From Streptomyces tendae (GTDB lineage: Bacteria > Actinomycetota > Actinomycetes > Streptomycetales > Streptomycetaceae): DNA of 64,000 bases. The stretch covers positions 1 to 64,000 of the forward strand of contig NZ_BMUY01000016.1 in NCBI RefSeq assembly GCF_014650435.1. The letters run 5' to 3'. This document shows positions 53,125-60,408 of the stretch, in pieces; the first letter of the stretch is position 1, and the number at the start of each line of letters is the position of its first letter. The position numbers and the translations under genes are program-made. A model generated the notes under the pieces. The model did not search any database, was not told the DNA's origin, and was given only the letters and a program-made list of their open reading frames with translations.

Positions 53125-53949
53125 TCAGATGACGTGCAGGTGGACGGCGGGCAGGTGTGAGGACCTGGCGTGGTAGCGGCCGGCCGTCAGCGGGAGGCTG
53201 GCGTGAACGGATCCCGCGAGGACGATGTCGCCCAGCCGCAGGCGGAGATGGGGGCGGCGGCGGGTGAGCCAGTGCAGCGCCAGGACGGGATCGCCGAGGA
53301 TGTCGTGTCCGCTGCCGGCGGCCACGCGCTTTCCGTCGGCGTGCACCGTGATCTGTTCCGTGCGCGGGTCGGTGTCGGGGCCGAACGGCAGCCGGGGACC
53401 GGTGATCACGCCTGCGCAGGCGGCGTTGTCGGCGACGCTGTCGACGAGCGTGATGTCCCAGGTGCCGTAGGAGGTGTCGAGGATCTCGTACGCGAGGCAG
53501 TACTCGGAAATCGCCGCGCGCACCGTGGACAGGTCCGCGGGCCCGGCCAGGTCCTGGCCCAGGACGAACGCGATCTCGGTCTCGATCCGCGGGGCCCGGT
53601 AGGCGTCGGTGCGCAGTTGGCTCCCGGACTGCACCAGCGTGTCGGAGTGGATGACGCCGGAATCGGGCTCGTGGATGCCCATCTGCTGCTGCATAGCGCG
53701 CGAGGTCAGTCCGATCTTGTACCCGGCGGTCCGGGCACCTGCACGGGTCCTGTGCTCCGCATTGATCGCCTGGATGCGGTAGGCGGCGTCGACGTCGAGC
53801 TCCGGGAACCTGCTCGACACGGTCGGGCACGGGGTGCCGGTGCGTGCCACGATCCGCAGTTCGGCTGCCAGATCGTCCAGCGAGAGCGTGTTGCCTTCCG
53901 CGGACAGGTTCACGCCCGTGGCATCCGAGGATTCCGGCACGAGGGTCAT
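53125..53949 (-). CDS. 2-oxopent-4-enoate hydratase-like (MhpD/DmpE) enzyme
   Basis: This 274-residue protein belongs to the fumarylacetoacetase-fold hydratases. The core patterns are AAYRIQAINAEHRTRAGARTAGYKIGLTS and RIETEIAFVLGQDL with the metal-binding Glu residues. EYCLAYEILDTSYGTWDITLVDSVADNA and GDIVLAGSVHASLPL follow. It should add water to 2-oxo-4-enoates to give the 4-hydroxy-2-oxo acids used by the aldolase downstream. No ring-cleavage dioxygenase or hydrolase of a catechol pathway is nearby, so the feeder reaction is unknown. Confidence 0.92.
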   Translation of the reverse strand: MTLVPESSDATGVNLSAEGNTLSLDDLAAELRIVARTGTPCPTVSSRFPELDVDAAYRIQAINAEHRTRAGARTAGYKIGLTSRAMQQQMGIHEPDSGVIHSDTLVQSGSQLRTDAYRAPRIETEIAFVLGQDLAGPADLSTVRAAISEYCLAYEILDTSYGTWDITLVDSVADNAACAGVITGPRLPFGPDTDPRTEQITVHADGKRVAAGSGHDILGDPVLALHWLTRRRPHLRLRLGDIVLAGSVHASLPLTAGRYHARSSHLPAVHLHVI

Positions 53950-54398
53950 GGACGCTCCGTTCCGGAGCTGTTGCGGGTCGCGCGGATGTAGGCGGCGTGC
54001 ATGACGTCGGTGAAGTCACCGGCCAGTCCGTCCCCGTCGGACTCCGCCTCGCGGAGGGAGCCGTAGGCCTCCCAGTACTTGAGGCCGTACTCGCGCTTCA
54101 TGACCTCGTCGGCGCAGAACCGCAGCCGTCTGCCACGGAGCAAGCCCAGCTTGTGCCGCAGGGAGAGCGCACAGATCTGCTGGTTCACGTGCAGGAGCTT
54201 GATGTACTCCGTGACGTCCATGTCCTTCGGCGCCCAGATCTGCGCGAACTCGGGGTGGGTGGTGAGGTGGGTGAGCCAGTCGAGCTGGTTGCGCGTGGCG
54301 GCGATCTCGTTCTGCTGCCAGTGGTGCCGTTCCCTCAGGACGAGGTGGGCAGCGCCCACGGCGGCGACGGCGAGCGCGGTGGTGTGGTGCAATTTCAC
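53946..54398 (-). CDS. DUF6082 family protein
   Basis: 150 residues are read from a GTG at 54398. A short hydrophobic N-terminus (TTALAVAAVGAAHLVL) could be a membrane anchor. A helical domain follows, with RNQLDWLTHLTTHPEFAQIWAPKD and LKYWEAYG. DUF6082 proteins are specific to Streptomyces-type actinobacteria and often sit in operons under WhiJ-like control. The stop overlaps the hydratase start. Function is unknown. Confidence 0.78.
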   Translation of the reverse strand: MKLHHTTALAVAAVGAAHLVLRERHHWQQNEIAATRNQLDWLTHLTTHPEFAQIWAPKDMDVTEYIKLLHVNQQICALSLRHKLGLLRGRRLRFCADEVMKREYGLKYWEAYGSLREAESDGDGLAGDFTDVMHAAYIRATRNSSGTERP

Positions 54399-54426
54399 GG
54401 GCTTCTCCTGACGAGCGGCTGCGTTT

Positions 54427-54966
54427 CTAGTGGGTGATGCCGAGGCGGTCCGCCAGGGCGGCATGCGGTGTCGGTTCGGGACTGAGCTGGGCCAGAGCCT
54501 CGCGCAGCGGTCCTGGCGGAACGAGGCGGTCGCTGGCCGGTGGCCGGTGCCAGAACGGTCCCGGCGGCACGGTCCGGTTCAGGGACGGCAGAGTCATCGT
54601 GTGCGGCGCGCCGAGGCACACGGCGTGGGAGTGCGGCTCCCACTGCCCGGCAGACCCGGGCGGGACCAGCCAGTACAGCCACCCGTTGCCGGGATCTTCG
54701 ATCACGGGACCGCATCCGTCCTGGATCTCGTCCATCAGAGCCACGACGAAGCGGGCCTGCGCGCTCGAGCTGGTGATGACGACGTCGAACAGGCCGCCGC
54801 CGAGACGGACGCGGGTGTCGCGGTAGGTCTGAACTGCCAGAAGGCTACGGACGACTTCAGCGAGGTCGGCCATGTCTGCAGCCGGTTCGAATGCTGCGCC
54901 GGCGGACTGGACCAGGCGCTGCATCATCCTCTCGCCTTTGGACACGGGCTCGGCCGGACTGGTCAC
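54427..54966 (-). CDS. Hypothetical protein in a regulatory operon
   Basis: The 179-residue protein starts at a GTG at 54966 that overlaps the stop of the ATPase gene. A helical N-terminus (MADLAEVVRSLLAVQTYRD) leads to a beta-rich central part with VRLGGGLFDVVITSSSAQARFVVALMDEIQDG and NGWLYWLVPPGSAGQW. The beta part may bind a ligand. The C-terminus is Pro-rich. I do not recognise the family. The setting, with two HATPase genes upstream, suggests a regulatory rather than metabolic role. Confidence 0.7.
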   Translation of the reverse strand: MTSPAEPVSKGERMMQRLVQSAGAAFEPAADMADLAEVVRSLLAVQTYRDTRVRLGGGLFDVVITSSSAQARFVVALMDEIQDGCGPVIEDPGNGWLYWLVPPGSAGQWEPHSHAVCLGAPHTMTLPSLNRTVPPGPFWHRPPASDRLVPPGPLREALAQLSPEPTPHAALADRLGITH

Positions 54967-55406
54967 GGTGCCACCCTTGTCGCGGCCATGGTGGCGCGCA
55001 CGGTCTTGCCCTCGAAGTCGGCAGAGAGGAACCAGGAGAGCCGTGCGCCGTGGTGCTTGACGTGCCACAGTCCGCGGCCCAGGGTGCCGCCCGCGGCTGC
55101 GTCGAAGCGCGGGAACTGCGGGTTGGGGTCGGCGACATCGATGACGAGTTCACCGTCCTCCGTCACGCGGAGCCAGGCGCGGAGCTCTTCGGCGGGTTTC
55201 GCCCTGCCGGAGGCAAGGCCGTGCTCGACCGCGTTGTCGACGAGGTGACCCAGTACATCGACCGCCGCATGCACGCTCCCCTGCCAGCCCAGGACGGTGA
55301 GCATCGTCCGGCCCATGATCCGCGCCATGACCCTCGCGCTCGGATCGGCGGGAACTTTCAGTTCGGTCTCGCGTAACACCGGCGCGGTCACTGCAGCGGG
55401 TCTCAT
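54963..55406 (-). CDS. HATPase-fold protein (RsbW/anti-sigma-like)
   Basis: The start ATG at 55406 (MRPAAVTAPV) gives 147 residues. The nucleotide-binding fold is of GHKL type: HLVDNAVEHGLAS gives the N-box Asn, VIDVADPNPQFPRF the G1-like segment (with ADPN replacing the usual DxG), and GGTLGRGLWHVKHHGARLSW the G2 box. Such proteins act as anti-sigma or protein kinases in Streptomyces regulation. It follows a related gene by 17 bases. Confidence 0.8.
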   Translation of the reverse strand: MRPAAVTAPVLRETELKVPADPSARVMARIMGRTMLTVLGWQGSVHAAVDVLGHLVDNAVEHGLASGRAKPAEELRAWLRVTEDGELVIDVADPNPQFPRFDAAAGGTLGRGLWHVKHHGARLSWFLSADFEGKTVRATMAATRVAP

Positions 55407-55423
55407 CTCGGCAGTTCCTTCGG

Positions 55424-55900
55424 TCAGGCGGTGAGGGGGAGGGTGCACCAGGTCGTGGTGCCGTCCGTGCTGACGCCCCATGCCTCGGCCAGCGCCTGGA
55501 CCAGGAGGAGGCCGCGGCCGCTCTCGTCGTCGGGCCCGGGGCAGCGCAGTACGGGGGTGCAGGGCGAGCCGTCGTCCACTTCGATCACGAGATGAACGTC
55601 GGTGAGGTAGAAGCGGACTCCGATGTCGTGGCCCTGGCCGTGGCGGAAGGCGTTGGTCGCGAGTTCCGTCGTGAGGAGTCCCGCAGCCTCGGCAAGGTCG
55701 GGGTGGTCCCAGTGGGCCAGCGCAGCCCGGACGATGCGGCGCAGCCGCGCCGGCCAGGCCGCGTCAGCGCCGGTGAGGTGGTCGGGGGTTGAAGCCGGGT
55801 CACGCCGGATGACCACCTCATGACCGGCCAGCGATGGGCGAGGGCTGATGCTCGCCCGCGTGTGTGCCGCCGACGATGCAGCGTGTGCGGGATGGCTCAT
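55424..55900 (-). CDS. HATPase-fold protein (RsbW/anti-sigma-like), first gene of the operon
   Basis: This 158-residue protein carries LLTTELATNAFRHGQGHDIGVRF, with the N-box Glu/Asn pair, VIEVDDGSPCTPVL with the D-x-G motif, and ESGRGLLLVQALAEAWG as the G2 box. This is a complete GHKL fold, typical of Streptomyces single-domain ATP-binding regulators. It is divergent from the XRE regulator at 56154, with the shared region carrying an inverted repeat at 55988-56012. Its promoter likely drives the whole minus-strand cluster down to 46905. Confidence 0.88.
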   Translation of the reverse strand: MSHPAHAASSAAHTRASISPRPSLAGHEVVIRRDPASTPDHLTGADAAWPARLRRIVRAALAHWDHPDLAEAAGLLTTELATNAFRHGQGHDIGVRFYLTDVHLVIEVDDGSPCTPVLRCPGPDDESGRGLLLVQALAEAWGVSTDGTTTWCTLPLTA

Positions 55901-55987
55901 GACGTGCTCCGATCACCCCGGCCGTGATCTACACATTGCGACCGGACTGCTACCTGTCGTGTGCAACTGGCCTCTAGAGTGACCCCA

Positions 55988-56012
55988 TGCGCACTCGCTG
56001 CGCAAGTGCGCA
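55988..56012. promoter_or_regulatory. Inverted repeat in the divergent WhiJ-like promoter region
   Basis: TGCGCACT at 55988-55995 and AGTGCGCA at 56005-56012 form an 8-bp inverted repeat with a 9-base spacer that itself contains another TGCGCA. It lies between the two divergent transcription units, as expected for an operator of the adjacent XRE regulator. Confidence 0.55.
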
Positions 56013-56153
56013 GAAGGTTCCCAGCAAGTCCGCACGTGCAAGTGGAATATTCCGCGAAGGAGAGGCCCTATGTGTGCAGCACGTTCGACCGGTGCGGCAG
56101 ACTGTGCGCAGGAAAGTGCGCGCATTCGGCGGAGGCGAAGGGGGCGACGGCCG

Positions 56154-57020
56154 ATGGCTCAGTCAGCGGCAGCCAACCGGCGGCAACTCGGCGCCGAGAT
56201 CCAGCGGCTGCGCAAGGACCGCAAACTGCGCGCGGCCGACGTCGCCGAGCACCTGAAGTGCAGCGAGACCCGCATCAGCCGCATCGAGACCGGCACCGGC
56301 CGCGCCAGACTGCGCGACACCGAAATCCTCGCCCTGTGCGATCTGTTCGGCATCGACGACGAGCGGCAGATCCAGGCCCTGCGCGACCTCGCTTCGGACG
56401 CCGCCACCGCTTCAGCATGGTGGGACGGCTACCGCGAGGTCCTGCCCAGCGGTCTCGAACCGCTGCTCGGCTTTGAGACGGATGCCCGGTCGGAGTGGGC
56501 CTGGGAGCCGCTGCTCATCCACGGCCTGCTGCAGACGCCCGCCTACGCCCGCGCGATCCTCTCCGCCTGGCCCAGCAACCGGCCTGTGGACGTGGACGAC
56601 CTGGTCGCCGTGCGCATGCGCCGCGCGGAACTGCTCACCACCGAAGAACGCACACCGCTGGAGTTGTGGGCCGTCCTCGACGAATCCCTCCTCAAACGCC
56701 CCATCGGCAACGCCGAGGTCATGCGCGAGCAGATCCACCACCTGATCGACATGTCCGAACGGACCAACGGCACCCTGCAGATCCTGCCGCACACCAAGGG
56801 CGCACACCCCGGCCTCGGCGGCCCGTTCTCAATCCTGAACTTCGAGGATGCGGCGCCGGTCGTCTACGTCGACAGCCCGGCCGGAAACCTCTACCTCGAC
56901 AAACGCCACGACGTACGCAAGTTCACGACGTCCTTCGACCTGCTCCGGGCGCAGGCACTCGACCCCGACACGTCAACAGCGCTCCTCCGGGACGTCGCTA
57001 TGGAGAAGGAACGACCATGA
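56154..57020 (+). CDS. XRE-family regulator with DUF5753 domain (WhiJ-like)
   Basis: 288 residues are read from the ATG at 56154; the longer open frame upstream is Cys/Arg-rich and overlaps the operator region. The helix-turn-helix is at residues 10-55 (LGAEIQRLRKDRKLRAADVAEHLKCSETRISRIETG). The rest is DUF5753 with SAWWDGYREVLPSGLEPLLGFE, WEPLLIHGLLQTPAYARAIL and TLQILPHTKGAHPGLGGPFSI. In Streptomyces this type is paired with a small DUF397 protein, encoded next with an ATGA overlap, and controls development or local clusters. It is divergent from the long metabolic operon and probably regulates it. Confidence 0.93.
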   Translation: MAQSAAANRRQLGAEIQRLRKDRKLRAADVAEHLKCSETRISRIETGTGRARLRDTEILALCDLFGIDDERQIQALRDLASDAATASAWWDGYREVLPSGLEPLLGFETDARSEWAWEPLLIHGLLQTPAYARAILSAWPSNRPVDVDDLVAVRMRRAELLTTEERTPLELWAVLDESLLKRPIGNAEVMREQIHHLIDMSERTNGTLQILPHTKGAHPGLGGPFSILNFEDAAPVVYVDSPAGNLYLDKRHDVRKFTTSFDLLRAQALDPDTSTALLRDVAMEKERP

Positions 57021-57241
57021 CGAACCACGCACCCGACTACCTGCAGGACCTTGACTGGTTCAAGGCCGAGGCATCTTCCGGCAGCGGTGGCTGCCTCGAA
57101 GTGGCCTTCACCCCTGACGGCCGAGTCGCCCTCCGCGACAACGAGGACCTCAGCAACCCTCCCTTCGTTGTCAGCGAGCACGTCTGGACCTGCTTCCTGA
57201 ACGGCGCGACCAACGGCGAGTTCGACATCAGAAAGCAGTGA
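57017..57241 (+). CDS. DUF397 small protein
   Basis: The 74-residue acidic protein starts at the ATG at 57017, overlapping the XRE stop (ATGA). The family pattern is DWFKAEASSGSGGCLEVAF with VALRDNEDLSNPPFVVSEHVW, normally RDSKDPxGPxL in other members. DUF397 partners modulate WhiJ-type regulators by binding them. A strong terminator follows within 25 bases. Confidence 0.93.
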   Translation: MTNHAPDYLQDLDWFKAEASSGSGGCLEVAFTPDGRVALRDNEDLSNPPFVVSEHVWTCFLNGATNGEFDIRKQ

Positions 57242-57263
57242 TCTGCACAGAATCCTGAGCAGC

Positions 57264-57306
57264 GCACCGAGGGCGGCCCTCAGAACAGGAGGGCCGCCCT
57301 CGGTGC
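57264..57306. terminator. Strong hairpin terminator after DUF397
   Basis: A perfect 18-bp stem (57264-57281/57289-57306) with a 7-base loop lies 22 bases after the DUF397 stop. There is no U-tract, as usual for G+C-rich actinobacteria. The following gap (57307-57650) shows no convincing gene. Confidence 0.85.
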
Positions 57307-57650
57307 AGTCTCGACGGCCCCCAAAGCGACGCCGGCGCGCTCGGGCGGGCGAAGCGCGGCAACTGCCTCTGCCTTGTCGCGACACCATGCGAGGAAACGA
57401 AGGCCGGCCCCGGGCCGCCGTCCGCGGTCCCCCGCCAATCCGTCGGCGTCGACGTCTGCAGTCGGTCCGGGCAACCGCTGGCTCCGTCGTATGACCTGTC
57501 CTGCAGCACCTGGGGAGAGGAAGCCGTACACCCAGCCGACTTGTTCTCCTGAACAACTGAGATGCGAAGTAGACAGAAGCCTTCGGTGCCCCGTAGATTG
57601 ACACGCCTGCGAGTTGTCCGAGGTCATCGGGCTGCAAAGGGGGAGGTCAC

Positions 57651-58064
57651 GTGCCTACGCTCAGCATCAACTTCGATCCCGCTGTCATCGCCCATCTGCT
57701 CAAGGCAACCGGAGATGACACCGTGCACGTCACCCTCAGCCTCAGCACAGGGGCGCAGGCGTCATCATCGAGTCCGGTGACACCTCACGGTCCGCTGGCC
57801 GAGCTCATGCAAGCGGATCTGATCGAGGCAGGCACGGTCCTGACCTTTCACCAGCGGCGAGCCAAGCGGTCCGGGCGCGCAGTGGTGACGGCCGACGGAC
57901 AGCTGATCGTGGACGGGCACGCCTCCCCCTTCCCATCGCCGTCCAAGGCGGCAGAAGCCGTGACCGGCAACGTGATCAACGGATGGACTCTGTGGCACGT
58001 CGAAGGAGTCGGGCGCACTCTCGACGACCTACGCCGAGAGCTGGAGTCACGTACCTCGCAGTAG
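57651..58064 (+). CDS. RAMA-domain protein
   Basis: 137 residues are read from a GTG at 57651. A short N-terminal part precedes a RAMA-type domain at about 50-125: LAELMQADLIEAGTVLTFHQRR, GRAVVTADGQLIVDGHASPFPS, PSKAAEAVTG and VINGWTLWHV. RAMA domains are found in restriction and modification systems and are thought to recognise modified DNA. No methylase or restriction enzyme is encoded beside it; the next gene is the tandem zeta-toxin protein. Confidence 0.75.
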   Translation: MPTLSINFDPAVIAHLLKATGDDTVHVTLSLSTGAQASSSSPVTPHGPLAELMQADLIEAGTVLTFHQRRAKRSGRAVVTADGQLIVDGHASPFPSPSKAAEAVTGNVINGWTLWHVEGVGRTLDDLRRELESRTSQ

Positions 58065-58162
58065 CTCCGCCCCCTTGCCGCGGCCGCCGTCCCTGAGGTG
58101 GGGTCCTACGCCGGTGGTCCTGCGGCAGACCGCTGACCCGCAGAGAGGAATACAGCCTCGTC

Positions 58163-59971
58163 ATGCTGCCTCAGCAGGAGAGCCTCGACGTCCTGCACCG
58201 GACGATCCTGCCGGCCGCGCTGCAGAACGCCGTCCCGCAGACCCGGCCGGTTGTGGTCGTCGTCGCTGGACAGCCCGGCGCCGGCAAGACCGCGGCCGCC
58301 GATCTGGTCCAGGCCGCGCTGGACCGCCGCGGCGGCTGCGTACGGATCGGCCGGGACCTGTACAAGCCTGCCCACCGCCACTACGCCGGCGCCTTGGCAG
58401 CCGACGTCCGTACCGCCGGGGCCCTGGTGCGTTCTGACACCGCGGGGTGGCAGGCGGCCGTCGAGGACCACGTCCGCGCCATGCGGTGCGACGCCGTGGT
58501 GGAGTCGGCGCTCGCCGACCCTGACAACTTCCGCCTCTCCTCCGCCGCCTACCGCGCGGCCGGCCACCGCATCGAGGTCTTCGCGCTGGCGACCCCGCAG
58601 GCCCTGAGCCAGCTCGGCATCGTGGACCGCTTCCTCACCGAGGCCGCGGCCGGCGGCGGCCGGTATGTGCCGTGGGAGAACCACGACGCCTGTGCAACCA
58701 AGATGCTGGACACACTGGCCGTCATCGAAGCCGAGCAGCTGGCCGACCGTGTCACCGTGGTACGGCGCGACGGCACGGTGCTGTACAGCAACGAGCGCAC
58801 CGCTGGGGGCGGCTGGCGGGGCCGGTGTGCGGCATCGCAGGCGGTCCTCGGCGAGCGGTCACGGCCGTGGACCGCCCCGGAGACGGCCGTCTTCCGCCGT
58901 GAGCTGGCCCGCGCCGACCGCAGGGTGCATACGGAGCTGGGCAGTGACCGGCGCCTGGCCGTCGAACGGGACAGCGAACGTGTCGCTGCCTGGTCCGAGC
59001 CGGTCCGGCGCATCGCCCAGCCCCGTCTGCGCGCTCCCGGGGTCGACTACCACCGGCTCTCCGCCAGCGAGCACCGCTGGATTTTCGACGAGCTGATCGT
59101 CCCGTCCTACCTGGGCGGTCTCATCGGCCGGAACGATCCGCGGGCGGTGTACGTGCTGGGCCAGCCCGGAGCAGGGAAGTTGCTGGCAGCCAGGATGGTC
59201 AGGCGTGCGATGCGGCCGGGCACAACCCGGCTGGTCGGCGACGACTTCACGGCCTCGCATCCTGACTACTTCCAGCTGCTGCGTGACGATCCCCGCAGCG
59301 CCGGGCAAGCGATCCGCGCCGATTACCGGGCCTGGTTCGCTCAGGCCGAGGAGTACGTGCGCCGGCGGCAAGGAGATGTCCTGATCGAGGCGGCCCCGGG
59401 CAGCGTGGATGAGCTTCTCGCCAGTGCGCTGCCTTTCGCGACCAGTGGCTATCCGGTCGAGCTGGTCGTCCTGGCCGTCCGTGAAGCCGACAGCCGTCTC
59501 GCCACCGCGCTGCGCTATGCCCGTGCGCTGCAGCGCGGCGGCGCCGGGCGGTTCACCACCCGCGCCGGGCACGACGCGTGCTTCCGCGCGCTCACCGACG
59601 TAGTAGCTGTCGCCGAGCGGCACCCGCAGATCACGGCGATCACCGTGATCCGTCGGGACGGTCAGGCCCTGATGCGCAGTGAGGCCGGCGGCGACGGTGG
59701 CCGAGCCTCGTGGGCGCTGGCCGCCGAGCGGCTCCGTCCGTACACCGAGCAGGAGGCGCTCGCGTTTCTGCGCCTGCACCAGGCGGTGCGGCGGGCCCTG
59801 CCTCAGCACCGGACGGAACTGGACGAAATCGCCGCGCTGGCGCGGCCCTTGATGCCTCCCCGGGTGCAGCCTGCTCGGATGGACCGGCCGCATCCGCCGG
59901 TCTGGTCCCTGCCCGTCGTGCACGGAGACCGGGGCTACGAACCCTTGAGGTCCTTCAGCCGGGCCGCGTAG
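58163..59971 (+). CDS. Tandem double zeta-toxin-like kinase
   Basis: The 602-residue protein has two zeta-toxin units. Unit 1: Walker A GQPGAGKTAA at 36-45 is complete, but the following substrate loop reads GRDLYKPAHRHY instead of the usual DxDxFRxxHPxY. Unit 2: Walker A is GQPGAGKLLA (333-342), with Leu replacing the Thr that contacts ATP and metal, but the loop GDDFTASHPDY (359-369) keeps the acidic residues and HPDY. The two halves therefore lost different parts. Zeta toxins phosphorylate UDP-N-acetylglucosamine or similar nucleotides. A single family member is about half this length. No epsilon antitoxin of the classical type precedes it. Confidence 0.85.
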   Translation: MLPQQESLDVLHRTILPAALQNAVPQTRPVVVVVAGQPGAGKTAAADLVQAALDRRGGCVRIGRDLYKPAHRHYAGALAADVRTAGALVRSDTAGWQAAVEDHVRAMRCDAVVESALADPDNFRLSSAAYRAAGHRIEVFALATPQALSQLGIVDRFLTEAAAGGGRYVPWENHDACATKMLDTLAVIEAEQLADRVTVVRRDGTVLYSNERTAGGGWRGRCAASQAVLGERSRPWTAPETAVFRRELARADRRVHTELGSDRRLAVERDSERVAAWSEPVRRIAQPRLRAPGVDYHRLSASEHRWIFDELIVPSYLGGLIGRNDPRAVYVLGQPGAGKLLAARMVRRAMRPGTTRLVGDDFTASHPDYFQLLRDDPRSAGQAIRADYRAWFAQAEEYVRRRQGDVLIEAAPGSVDELLASALPFATSGYPVELVVLAVREADSRLATALRYARALQRGGAGRFTTRAGHDACFRALTDVVAVAERHPQITAITVIRRDGQALMRSEAGGDGGRASWALAAERLRPYTEQEALAFLRLHQAVRRALPQHRTELDEIAALARPLMPPRVQPARMDRPHPPVWSLPVVHGDRGYEPLRSFSRAA

Positions 59972-60225
59972 ACCGCGGTGATCCGTTCCGCCTCCTGTGA
60001 GTCTGCGGTCGCCAGCTGCGCCTGGTCGGCGAGGGCGGCCTGACGGCCGGCCTTGAGTTCCTCGAGCCGCTCCTCGTCCGGAACGGGTGCGCGGCGTTCC
60101 CTGATGATCTGGGCGTTGTACCAGTTCACCACCTCCTGGACGGCGTCCTGGGCGGCCTGTTCCTCGCCGCCTTCGAGGCCGGAGAAGTCAGGGTTGGGGA
60201 GATCGGACACGGCTACCACCTTCAT
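59935..60225 (-). CDS. Small helical ORF opposing the zeta gene, possible antitoxin
   Basis: The 96-residue protein is acidic and almost all helical (GGEEQAAQDAVQEVVNWYN, then a long Glu/Ala/Arg helix). Its last 12 codons overlap the end of the zeta gene on the other strand. Helical bundles are the antitoxin form in zeta systems, and the position next to the toxin suggests that role. Sequence similarity to known epsilon antitoxins is not evident. The start ATG is at 60225. Confidence 0.55.
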   Translation of the reverse strand: MKVVAVSDLPNPDFSGLEGGEEQAAQDAVQEVVNWYNAQIIRERRAPVPDEERLEELKAGRQAALADQAQLATADSQEAERITAVYAARLKDLKGS

Positions 60226-60408
60226 TTTGATCTTGCTGAGCAGCGGTCATTGTCTCCCTGGCCGCTTCCCGCAGAGACGAGGCAGCGGCGCACGTCGCCG
60301 CAGCGCCTGGTCTGTCGCACCCTGCGCGATGCAGGAGATGCTTCCCCAAGGGGCGGGCCCGCGGCATAGGTTGGCTCCAGGTGATCATCAGAATTGGGGG
60401 GGTCGACG

